A stretch of 64,000 nucleotides of DNA from Ifrita kowaldi (Eukaryota; Chordata; Aves; Passeriformes; Cinclosomatidae), in NCBI GenBank assembly GCA_013398055.1, contig VZRS01008262.1:3733-67732 (forward strand), read 5' to 3'. The translations under genes were made by a program, and so were the position numbers. The notes under the pieces are model-generated. The model was not told the DNA's origin. It worked only from the letters and a program-made list of their open reading frames with translations, and did no database searches. Within the stretch, counting starts at the first letter, position 1, and each line of letters begins with the position of its first letter. Of this stretch, positions 49,501 through 61,115 are shown piece after piece.

Positions 49501-52500
49501 AGATGAGGTACCTGAAAGCAGGTTAGTACAAATGTCCTGCTTCTGACAGGATATTCCTGTAAAGGAATGTGATTCCTTTACACCAGCCTTGAATAGTGAT
49601 GATTCCTGTAACTGGATTGCCTCTCTACCCTAGAAGGCAGGAACCAGTTGCATTCCCTCAGTCTCAACCTCATGTAGTATCCATTATGCCTTTCTTTCTC
49701 TCTCCTGGACTAAGGGGAAGGGAGAGGCTTGCTAGGAGTGCAGATCCCTTTGAGTTCCATCCAGAAAAATAGGATGTTTGCAACAGCTCTCAAAACGGAG
49801 GAGTCCCTACTGCTGATATTCCCACTTGCTTGGATGGAGAGCCAGCCTACCTGCCCTCCCACAAGGAGCACTGCTGAGACTGCTGGCAAGGACTGGCAGC
49901 TTCTTGACTTAATATCTGTGGCATGACTCATGGCAAACTGCTCACTGTTTTAATGGTGGAAACTGGAAATAATCTTAAAATGGAAATTGCTGTAGTTGCA
50001 TGCCTTCAGCACAGAGGTCTTTTTGTACAGGCCTGTGCTGTCCATGCCTTAACACATCCATAATGTTCAGTTTGAAAAAAACAAACCAAACCAAAAAGAC
50101 CACCAAAGCCCTAAATACGAGTGCAAGGGAGTCCCAAAAAACCACCAAGTTGAGCATCATGTTTGGTACTCTCTGGTTTTGTTTTTTTTATTTGGGCTGA
50201 GGTATTTATTCAATCTTTTACTTAGATTGCAAACTCAGCTGTACCAAAAATATACAAGTCATTTCTGTACTTTTTAATTATGCGTCACTCTTTTCTCTGC
50301 AATCATGTTGTTCTTGTTGCTGAGAAGATGACAATAGGTTTAATAAATCCTCAAAGATGTGAAAAAAGCTCATTTGAATCAGTATTATAATTCTATAATT
50401 TCACAGCTTTTTACAGGGCATCACCAACTGCTGGGAAGAGATGCATGCAGAGGTAATGCTGCTGAACTTTGGCCTGTTACTGGGAAATGCTTGATGAGTA
50501 AAATCTGTGATTATACTGGTATGATGAGGCCTGAACACCTCTTCTTCTGAGGCAGCCTTTTCACTACTGAAGAGGATTAACAAAAGAGGCAGATGCCAGT
50601 GACAAAGTGCCAATATTTGTTAACAGATGTGATCCTTGTAATGTAGCATGTGTTCTTAATTTGGCACTGCTTGACACCAGGAGGATCTCTGTAAATAAGG
50701 TGTCATTAGCTGCATCCAATAGGCTTTCCTCCTAAACTGGTCTTTGGTTAGTATCCATACTCTGGTTGAAACTGGCATTCTACCTTGTGAATGGGCTGTG
50801 TGCCACTCTGACAGATGGGCATGACAGTAGACCAGCCAGGGAAACATTAAACTCATCCAAGCTGAGTATTAAGAGCCAAACAATCTATCCAGAAATACAA
50901 CATGGGCAGATTTGTGTTACTGTAATTGGTGAAGTGGATATGCTGTTGCTACCTGAGCTCCTAGATGGTTAAATGTTTGCATTTTTAGTTTGCTTTGGTC
51001 ACTTCCAGATTTTGGTTTTAGAAGAATGAAGATTACTGCTTAAAAGGAAAAAATAAAACAAACAAAAAATAATTTGTTTTTTGAAAGAAACTTTTATGTT
51101 AAGTGAAGAAAATGTCAAGTGAGCCAATCATGTTTCTTGTTAAGTAGGTTGATGCCAGTCTTCTATTTATGTTGGCTTCCAATTAAGTATTTAGGTGAAA
51201 ATGTTTTGCACAGTATTTCCTTTCTCCAGTTTAAAAATTAAAAAATGTTGAATAAGATATTTTTCTGTCTCTGAATCTCTGGAGCAAAAATGTGGTCTGA
51301 TGCATCAGGGAGAAGTCAACTGAGTTACTTGAGGAATTGCTTGTGCTGATGTTTTTAGGAGGGGAAAATATAGATGCTTAAGCAATGTATATTTAAAGAT
51401 TTGAAAATCTAAAAAGGTAGATATTATAAGAATGTAGGGGTTTTATCTGTAAAAACATACTATCACAATTGCTGCTTATAGAATTCTACTTAACCACTTT
51501 GCTTGCAGATAAAATTGGTTAATTGTTTTACTTAGAAAAAAATATTGACTTAAAAGTGAGAAGAGTTCTGAAATATTTTTGCAGAAATTGTAATGCTTTG
51601 TATTTAGTAGAAATCATAGCATGCATGACTGGGACCTTGAACATCTTTCTGCAGCCAAATGAACTTTCTTGTGATTTGTAGCAGTGCATTATATGAAAAA
51701 ATTTCCTGTAAATGAGGGGGAGAAGGCCCTACTCTCTGACATGATCAGTGTAATTCTGATATTTTTGTAAGGCTGCACTGTGTTTTTAGTGCACTTTTGC
51801 AATATCTGCATATCAGCACAGATTGATCAGTCAGATCTGTTTAAGTAAAAAAAGCTGAAAAAGATCTTTGCCTTGATGGAAAACACAGGTACTTGTGCTT
51901 ACCCTCTGAGACATGAAGCAGGAACCCTGGTGAGTGAGGAGCCCCTGGAGGGCTACCTTTGCTAGGTAGCAGAGGTTGTAAGAATAACACACAGACAGAC
52001 TGCTTTTGTCACCCAAACTCTGCAGTATGGGCACGTTTTCCTACCACTGGAGAATTCATGAGCTTCTGTAGCCTTTGATACAGATGCATACGGTAACTTG
52101 TTGCCAATTTTGTGCAATTAGGGCATACAAAATGGTTTCCCTGTTAGGAATGTTGCATGTGCTACGACACTAATTAGGGGTTTCTCTCCTTTACATGCAT
52201 GCCTGTCTGCCATTAATATTAATGGCAATTTTGCCCAAGCACGAGGAAAGACAAGACCTATGTAACTGTGACTTAAACTTTTGCCTTGGAAATTCCTTAT
52301 ATAGTTATTCTTGGAACCTGCTGGCTTGCAATTTGCTAAACCTACCTGTGAAAATGGTGGTGTGTAGATAAAACAGTTACCTTTTTAACGGGTAGTTCTA
52401 TTAACTCTTCTATGGTCTTTCCCCTCTGGGTCTCTAGTTTGTCCCTGTGGTTACATTACAAGCATTTCAGCTATTTAAAAAGCTACATTTTATGCATACC

Positions 52501-55060
52501 TAATTTTTTTCCTATAATGAAGCTTATATTATAAATTTTAAAAATCTCCAGTGGTTATACAATTACTCCATGTTCTTGCAAGGAGGTGCATCATGCTATT
52601 TTCTAACAGAAAAACTCAAAGAAACAAATCTGCTAGTATTGTCAGAGGAGAGATACAGGCTATGGGGTTTTAAAACTCTGCTGAAATTTTGGATTTAGTG
52701 CAGACCGAGGTGAAACCACTGCAGGCATGCAGTGCTCTGTGAAGGCACCCTAGCAAGCCAACTCCAAGGAATGAAAGCTAAGGAGACTCTTGTGCCTCCG
52801 GCTCACTGCCAGGTCTTTGCAGGGGTGAGCAGGGTGAAGTAGAAAGGCAGAGCATGATGCAAAGCCATTTTTAGGAAGAGACAGCTTCTCCAGAAAATGG
52901 AAGGGCTCTTAGACAGTGGCTGCTTAGTCTTCTGCTCAAAAGCCACTTGGAATGTTCATTAAGATGCTGATTAATAGGATAAGTAATGTAGCCTGAGACA
53001 AGGTCAGTCTTTGTCTCTTAGCAAAGACCACCACCAAAGACATGATGTGTATCAAGGACAGCAGATGAGGATGATTTGCAGTTTGTGCTTTTGTCTTGTG
53101 AACCTGCAATACAATATTTTTTGCATAATCCATGCTTCTAGTTGCACATACATTCCAATAACTAGAGCTGATAGTACAGATTTATTTTTAGGTATAGACA
53201 TGCTAAACTCTTTGTTTGAACTTAATTTTGGGGGTACTTGAGCAAAATTTTCAGTTCTCTGAATGGCTCAGTGTATGGGTGGATTATTCCATCTTCACAA
53301 GTCCTCTTCAGCTGATCTAGAGATGCTGAGAGGAACAACCAATATAAACTAAAAAGCAGGGCTGAAATGAAATGAAAATCCACAGAGCTGTGGAATGTCA
53401 ATAAAAGACCAAAGATGTGAGTGCTGTCAAATCTTTATGCAGGGGAAAGAGTCTCTGCCTTTTACGCAACTTTATGTGAATTACTTTCCTGACTGAGCAG
53501 ATCATGGGCTGATGGATCTAGAAGGGTACACTTTTGTATTATATCAACAAAAATATTTTAAATTCTGAATAGAAAATCCCCCCCAAATTTCTGGCATAAA
53601 GAGAGAGCATGATTGTGCCAGAAGTTGGCTCCACCTGGATGACAAGATCTACTGCAACAAAACAGCAGTAGAAATTATTATCCGTGTTGCTCATAGAAAG
53701 GTTTTAAAATTATTAACATCAAGACATTCTTTGAGGCTGTGAAGGTTGAAAGAACATCTGCATTAAATGAGATTTTGGATACATTACCCTCTAAAATGCA
53801 CCAAAAATATATTTGAAGGCAGAGACCCCAAGGCCAGTTTGCTTTCCTCTTACTCTCTCTTCGATTATCTTGTCTCAGACGTATAAAAAAATTAATTGGA
53901 GCAGTAAATGTCTCTTATCAATGTATTTGGGGGGGAGAGGGACAGAACAAGAAAAAGGTGCATGTGGTTACATATATAGCTGAGCGAGACAGAGAAGTGT
54001 GTATGTGTGTGGAACCCCACGAAAGCAGAAGACAGACCTAGTGGTGGCATCCCAGAAATGTCATCAGAAAAGGGCACAGATGTAAGATTCTGAGGGAAGA
54101 ACTTTGTAACAATGTGAAATGGTTTGAATGGCTTCTCATTACAAATCTCATGACCACAAATCTTAACTGTGGATTGACATATTGTTATTTATTTTTCTTG
54201 CAAATTATGCATGGAAATGACTCAATTTGAGTCTTGTACCTTTGGCACGAAGACTCTGGTCAACGTGTGTCCTTGTGTCAAAGAAGAGATCAAGATATTT
54301 GCATTTGCTTATTTGCCCCAAAGAAATGGTAGTTTTCAAATGTACTTAAGCCTTTCCTACAGTGATGTTTCTCATAGAACTCTTACTGAACTGTGTATCG
54401 TAACCTATGGCAGAGTGAAGTTTGATGAGAAGTTTTGCAAGTGAAGCTGCGAGAAGGTTGAGCATCTTGACTCAGCCACCCAAACACTAGTGAAAGTTCA
54501 TTGTCTGCTTCAGGCATTCATTTAGAAAATAAAAGCTCCATTCTGCATGCCTTTGCTCCTTGCATTTACACTGACATGAAGTGGGCTATGAAACTGTGTG
54601 AAAAGCTTTCTCCTTACTTTTACTGTACTGACTTACAGAAGATTCGGGGCAGTACAGAACCAGGGACGCTGTGTGTCTTCCCTCCACAGAAGCTGTCCCT
54701 TGTTCATGTTTTTCCCCACTGCGCTGAGTTGATGATGATGGCAGTGCAGTGGGTGGTTGGTGTGCCTAAGAACTGCAAGAGAGATGAAGTCCCACTGTGT
54801 TTCAGTGTGGCTCAGAAAAGCCCATGGGGATCCTGGATTGCTCTTGGTTTCCTCACTGAGGCTTGTGCTACAATTAAAGTGTGGCTTTTTTTCAGCTGGC
54901 GATAATCTTTGTCTTGTTTTGGGAGTGCTTGTGCTGACAATTGTTCTTTCCAGACAGGGAGCAGAGCAGTTAGCAGGAAGAGAAGACTGAGGGTTGGGGA
55001 AACTAAGGAAGCAAGTTGCTTAATCCTGGTGCGTGTTTCTGAACAAATGCTATGGAGAAG
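46521..55060. other. Intergenic, no gene seen
   Basis: No exon, RNA gene or recognised transposon over 8.5 kb. A GC-richer patch lies at about 46985-47200. A perfect hairpin lies at 49558-49582 (listed). A/C-rich and A-rich simple tracts occur near 50077-50110 and 51040-51075, and a GTGT/ATGT tract near 53996-54012. A 134-codon stop-free frame at 54501-54905 starts at TTG and has no family resemblance. Confidence 0.6.
49558..49582. repeat. Perfect inverted repeat (11-bp arms, 3-nt loop)
   Basis: TGTAAAGGAAT at 49558-49568 pairs perfectly with ATTCCTTTACA at 49572-49582 around the loop GTG. The stem is too short for a microRNA precursor. It may be a chance palindrome or a dimeric factor site. 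Confidence 0.8.
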
Positions 55061-57450
55061 GTAAATTGAGCTCAACAAAACATTAGATTAAATTCATTAG
55101 TAATTAAAAACAACAACAGCTGCAGTCTAAAGAAAAATGCTGGAGATGTGTAAAGCTTTGCCATTAAAATGTATAGACACTGACCCTCTTTAAATTCATA
55201 GAGAATGCTCTTTACTTAGCTATAAAGGTTTAATGTAACTTAGCAGATCTGAGTTACTTCAGGAGAGCTTTAATGCTTGGCAGGTCTCTACATTTTATTT
55301 ATGATATCAAAGCTGCAACTCAGATTTTTACTCAGTGGAAGACATAAAAGAGATTCAGAAGTCATCCAAATCATCTTGTAATTAATGTTACCATGCACGC
55401 CCAAGACATTAAAATGTTAACAGTGTTAGAATCGTGTGCTTTGGAATACAGAGTGAGGGCTTTATTAGAGAGAAATACACTGCAGATGTCATCCACCCTA
55501 ATTGAGGACATTGGGTTGCCTGCTGCTTGTTCTTATCAGTGGTTCAGATTTTTTTTTTTAATTAATTCATTTTCCTTACTGCTAGAATCTGCTCTCATTA
55601 TTAGTCTATCTTGTCACTCATTTGCATTTCAAGTGCTGGGACTGTGGGGTACCAGCTAGCTGCCTTAGAAGAACACTTCAAGGGGTTACTCTATCAAATA
55701 GCAGCACAGTATCACAGTGAATTTGACATCTGGGTTATCTTATTCCCAGATGCTCCACGGTGTCATTAGCAGGATTAATCTTAGCTTTAATTTCATAATG
55801 ATTCTTATTCTAATATATGTGAATGAACACAAAGTCTCTTGACTCATTATCACCAATTTACCCAAGATATGTAATCAGGCTCTTACATTCACCAACATTT
55901 ATTTTTGCTAATACATCTAAAATTGTAGATTAAGCAAATACAGTTAGTTCCAGCTGAGTGAATGCCTAGTGAGGTAGCAATGTAGTATTTATGTTTTAAT
56001 TAAAGTATATTAATGATAGTGTCTTTTAAATACATACTGATCAAATTATTTCTGCTGAAAACAATGCATTTATCATTCAAGTGATATCAACCTATAAATT
56101 TAATAGCAGCACCTTTCTATGACTATTTATTATTTGCAACCATTTAGAAATTACTCCAGATCTCGTTTTATAGTATAATTTTAACCTTTAAAGATTAGGG
56201 CAGAATACTTTATTCTTGTGAAAAATCTCTTGACTTCCCAAAGTAGACAGAATTAAATTTTTCAAGTTAAATTAAAAATTAAACCCAAATACATTTTATA
56301 CTGAAACCTTGATTTTAATTCCTGTTCTAGATTGAACTGTAATACAGAATGCAGTTTATTTTTACAGCTAAGCAGACACACAAGATCCATCTCCACATCA
56401 TAGAGAGTTTCATGATCTACTGCATTTTTAAATTGCAAGGAGAAAGCAAAATGTGAAATTCCTGCGCACTTTTTTTACAGTGTTGGACTAAGTTTTTCAT
56501 TTACCAGCTGTTGTAGCACAGCAGTAAGTAGTGGTTCATTATTGATGGATAAAATGTTCAAACATTTAAAGAAATGAAAGTCAGCTTTGAATTTTTAATT
56601 AATTAATTAAAAGTACTGCAAATGCCAGCTTGTTAATTGCTTTGCACCTGCAAGCCAACACAGGTTTTATGCACTCTTTCTTTGAATATTAATTTTTTTG
56701 CATGTCTTCATAATGCTTGGAAAGTCTCCCCTGCAAACATATTAGTAAAGAGTAAATATTGAATCTAAGACAAAACTCACGGCTTCATCTTTCACTGTAC
56801 ACAGAATAGGATTTAAAAGAGGATTTAGATTTCCAAGGCTTCTAATTAAGTAGTGATAATCAGGCTTTCTGCTGAGGGTCACTTCCTGGGAGTAATTTGA
56901 GTTATTAAAATGCATGTTTTTATTTGTTCTGCTTTGCGAGCTAAAACTGATCCCTTTTAATATAGCAGCAAATATGCAAATTGGTGTTTCATTATATTAT
57001 GCAATTTATGGCAATCTTCTCTAATTTACTGAAAGGGCAAGAGCCTGACCTTGTCATTCAACTTTTTTTTTCCTGGTAAGCTAAACTAATTATGTGGATC
57101 TTTTTATGAAACTCTGAAAGTATGCAGCACGGTAAAAAATGTGACAAATTTACCTTGATTATTCATCAAGATGGCCTTCGATTTTGCTTGAATCCTCCTT
57201 CAGGGTGATGGATAATTTAAACTTATATATAGGAGCCAATTTGTTTCAGGGTTTGAAAATGGCTTTCTTTTTTTCACAGAAATCCTGGAAAGAGCATCTG
57301 AAATCATTGAAATAATAAATGTCAGGATTTGAGCTATGGAGTAGAAAAAACTTCATTAAAAATACTTGCATGATGTATTATGAATTGATATCATGATTTT
57401 TCTCTGTGCTATCCTTCAATACATCTTTTCAGCCAGGTTTTTATTAGTGA
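55061..57450. promoter_or_regulatory. Candidate conserved non-coding block 2
   Basis: A repeat-free AT-rich block with many developmental-type motifs: AGGATTAATCTTA near 55771 (Otx/Pitx-like GGATTA next to TAAT); a TTAATTAATTAATTAA palindrome at 56595-56610; TTGTTAATTGCTTTGC near 56630; CTAATTAAGT near 56841; and a perfect POU octamer ATGCAAAT at 56974-56981. The density of homeodomain and POU cores and the absence of transposons over 2.4 kb are typical of conserved enhancer clusters near homeobox genes. It ends where CR1 copy C begins. An 88-codon frame with a fair ATG context (ACCATGC, 55393-55659) has no family resemblance. Confidence 0.4.
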
Positions 57451-57639
57451 TACGATGTTCTGCATTTTCACTTTTCTTTTAATAACTTTTCATTTTAGAT
57501 TTAAAAAACTCGGCATTCTTTGAGCTTCTTTTTGCCTCCTCCACCAAGAAGTGTTAAGGAAGTTCTCCTCTGCCCAAGCCAGGAAAGCATGGCTTAGTCT
57601 TCTGTGATTCTCAGGGAGGTTCTACAATTGCTTCTACAG

Positions 57640-58579
57640 TGCAAAGCTGGAGGACTGTCACTAGCGGTGTCCCCCAGGGTTCAAAACCGGGCCCAGTATT
57701 TTCAACTGATTTGTCAATGACTTGCATGAAGAAGCAGATGCCTCCTCAGCACGTTCGCTGACAACACAGAGCTGGGAGGAGAGGCTGATACCCCAGGGGG
57801 GCTGTGCAGCCCCTCAGAAGGGCCTCAGCAGGCTGGAGAGAGGGGCAGAGAAGAACCATCTGAATTTAACAAAGGCAAATGCAGAGTCCTGCTCCCGGGG
57901 AGGAATAACCCTGGGCACCAGCACAGGCTGGGGGCTGACCTGCTGGGGAGCAGCTCTGGGGAGCAGGACCTGGGGGTCCTGGTGGACAACAAGCTGTCCG
58001 TGAACCAGCAGTGCCAAGAAGGACAATGGTAGGAACAGCATTGCCAGCAGGTCAAGGGAGGTGATTCTGCCCCTCTACTCAGCCCCAGTGAGGCACATCT
58101 GGAGTGCTGTGACCAGTTCTGGGCTCCTCAGTACAAGACAGACATGGAACTCCTAGAGCAGGTCTGGCGGAGGGCAACAAAGATGATGAAGGGACTGGAG
58201 CATCTCACAAGGAAAACTGAGGGAGCTGGGACTGTTCAGCCCAGAAGAGATGACAGAGAGGACACCTCATGAGTGTCTGTCAGTATCTGAAGGGAGGTGT
58301 CAGAGGACGGATCGAGGCTCTGGTGGGTGGTGGTAAGCAACAGGACAAGAGGCAATGGGCAGAAACTGATGCAGAGGAAGTTTCACCTGAATACGAGGAA
58401 GAACTCCTTTACTGTGCAGTGACCATGCACAGATGGCCCAGAGAGGTTGTAGAGTCTCCTTCACTGGATATATTCTGGATGCAATCCAGTGCAGTGTGCT
58501 CTAGGATGGCCCTCCTTGAGGGAGGTTGGACCAGATTACCCACTGTGGTCCTTTCCAGCCTTACCAGAATTCTGTGACT
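57640..58579 (+). mobile_element. CR1 LINE, 5'-truncated and inactivated (copy C)
   Basis: The copy starts within the reverse transcriptase region: GGTGTCCCCCAGGGTTC at 57666 encodes the GVPQG block, and TTCGCTGACAAC at 57754-57765 is the catalytic FADD box changed to FADN. The region to about 58560 contains the C-terminal part (for example REVVESPSLDIFW near 58440-58475) in shifting frames. The 3' end reads TGGACCAGATTACCCACTG, GTCCTTTCCAGCCTTACC and AATTCTGTGACTT. It is GC-richer than the flanks, as CR1 copies generally are. The 5' boundary is approximate and could reach about 57600. Confidence 0.92.
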
Positions 58580-60280
58580 TTTTTTTAAATAAATATACCT
58601 TCCTTGCCACCCCTCAGGCTGCTCAGCCCTCTCAGTCCCAAAAGTTTTCTTTTGATTCTTCTGCTCTGTAATAACCCGGAGTCATGGGATCATTTTGGCT
58701 TGTTTTGAACTTTGGCTGATGAGACTGATTTGAGTGATGTGACTGGACCAGAAGAGATGCAGGAACAACATTGTGGATACTAAAATCCTGAAAATATCCT
58801 AGTTGGAGAAGTCTTGAGAGAACAGCTGGTCAATAACCTGACCTGAGACAGGAATGGAAATACTTTCGTTGTTTCCAACAGGTATTTATCCTATTTACTA
58901 AAATATCCTCAGTAAAGGAGATTTGAGATCTCTAATTCACATTCTGTATTACCTGAGCTTAGTTTGATTTATTTTTTCTTTTCTATATTGCAAATTTGGC
59001 TGATTCCTTCCTTCAGATTCTGAAAACATCAACTGGCAGGCTTCCTCTGCACTGGAAGGAAAGACCTAGAGCACAAAAGCAGAGAGGTGTTCTCCACCAG
59101 TGTTCAATCCATGAAGTTGAACACAATTTCTTTCCCCTTGACCATGATGAAAACTGTAACACTGCAGTCATCACTTCCTCTAATGTAACCTCTCCTGCTT
59201 TTGTTTAAACACAACATGTATTTGTAATGCAAGTGAAGCCTTAATACTGTGTATCAGCTACAAAACAGGTTGTAACACCGTGCTTGAACACTGATCTCTT
59301 GGCTGTGGCTTGGACTGTAAGCTAAAGCAGCAGTGTTCATTGCCATCAGTGGTTAAAGCTTGTCCTTTCTTTGTAGCAATGATCTAGCTTCTGCAGGGAG
59401 AACGTTCTAGGTTATTCCATGCAGTCTGCACAATGGTTAAAAACATATTCATCCTTTATTTTTCAGAGTGAAGAGCACCAATGTATTCACAACCTACTTG
59501 ACTGATGTCTTTGGTTTATCCAGGTCTTGTTAATTTAGAACTTACTTTATTTAAGGCATGTGTATTTGTACTGGAGGATAATACTCAAATTGTGACAGTG
59601 ATTTGTATGGGTTTGGGTTTGGTTTTTTTCCAAAGCAAGCTTGAGCTATGAAGCAATATTTTCATGGATTTCTTTGTTTTTTGGAAATGAGGATGAACAA
59701 TTGGCATGTTCTGATGTGGTGGTGAATTTCGATGATGTCAAACCTGACTAGAGAGAGAGGAATCCTTTATAGTGAACAATAAATTAGTCTGTTAATTACT
59801 TAATTCCCAGGCACATAAAAGAGTCCTACAAGCATTGGCAGAGCAACTGAATAACTCCCAGGTTCAGGCTTTTTAGTACCATTATCTTATAATTGCTGAT
59901 TGGCACAGGGTTCTGCTTGCTGGTCCCAAGGGGGGCCAGCAGTATGTGTGGCTCAGTGGCGAGGACTCATAGGCAGCGATTTATGCAGTGGTTTTGATAG
60001 ATGGAAAAAAGCAGTAAGAATTTATTAGCCCAGTATCACTGCTGGGAGGAAGGAGGGGGACTGGAGCATACAAATTCCCTTGCCAACAAATGAAAAGAAT
60101 AAAACTGGAATAAGAAGAATGGCAATTCAGAGACAATAATTTACTCTAGGAAAAAGGTGAAAATATTTGCTCATGTTTGGCAGGTTTCTCATTTTGCTCA
60201 TTTTTTCTAGTGGCTGTGTCAGGAGAAAGGCGAGTATCACTAACTGGAGGAGAAAATTAGCAGTGTATTTAAATGTTTCA
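58580..60280. other. Intergenic, no gene seen
   Basis: No exon, RNA gene or transposon was recognised. A short GC-rich patch lies near 59920-59980. Confidence 0.6.
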
Positions 60281-61020
60281 TTGTAATGTCCCTTCCTAAG
60301 TGAACCTCCATTTAATGTTTAAAGGGCTAAAAATGCTAAGTACACATCAATAAAACAACATAGTTTTAACTTCTAATTAAGTTTTAACTTTGAATACACG
60401 CACTTGTCTAAGCCACTACTCTAATTAGTGCCTGTCTTTTTTTGTTATTTAACAGTTAGCTAATTTATTTGTAATGACTAATGAAGAGATTGAAAAAAAT
60501 AGGCATCCTACTGCCAGTACAAATCTTCTTGCTGCCCCTCTGTCATACTTAAAAAAAAATTAGATATTTATTTTAGCTTAATCTTGCTCCCCGAATTCAT
60601 TAGGATGCTCCAGGAGGTTACAGAGTACAATATTTTGAATGCTGAGTATGCCCAGGCAGGCATGTTAAATAAGGTTAGTACAGAACTTGTCTCCTGCTCT
60701 GGGTAATCTGTTTTAAGGAAATTAGGTTTATATTAAAACTGAACTCTCTATTGCCAAGGGCTTTATAATTGTGAAACAGTCTGTTTTCCTGTTTGTGTTA
60801 CTCTTTCTCATCCTGAGATTATTTATTTTAATAATATTTTGGAAGCTAAAAAGTACTGGCAGAATTCATATTAATATGTTGTTATTAAAAGAGACAGACC
60901 TTTAATTGCAGGCAGTTAACACAAAATCTGTTGGCAATGTCTTAAACAGAATGATAGCATTTAATCATTTTTATCATTATAGTGGTGATGTTCTCAATGT
61001 TATTGCGAGAGAGTTGTCGT
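60281..61020. promoter_or_regulatory. Candidate conserved non-coding block 3
   Basis: An AT-rich, repeat-free stretch with TTCTAATTAAGTTTTAAC near 60372, CTCTAATTAGTGCC near 60419 (a TAATTA core) and AGCTAATTTATTTGTAATGA near 60458. It directly precedes copy 2 of the dispersed element. The reading as an enhancer candidate is inferred from composition and motif content only. Confidence 0.3.
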
Positions 61021-61048
61021 GTATTTTTATGATAAATTCTTAATTTAG

Positions 61049-61115
61049 AGGTTTATAACTTAACCATAAAAATATGCTCCAGGCTGAAACGTGACATACA
61101 AATTCTGAATGTGGA
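61049..61115 (+). repeat. Dispersed element, copy 2 (unidentified family)
   Basis: Shares GGTTTATAACT, CATAAAAAT and GGCTGAAAC with the sequence at 41986-42050 in the same order, spacing and orientation. The two copies lie 19 kb apart and have diverged by about a quarter, so the duplication or insertion is old. Confidence 0.6.

Noticed and set aside
54501..54905. 134-codon stop-free frame, the longest in the intergenic part
   Set aside because: It starts at TTG, not ATG. The translation has no recognisable family features and the region shows no splice or polyadenylation context. Chance is sufficient.
55393..55659. 88-codon frame with a fair ATG context in candidate block 2
   Set aside because: The translation resembles no known protein and it runs into a T-rich stretch giving a Phe/Leu run. 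More likely non-coding conserved DNA.
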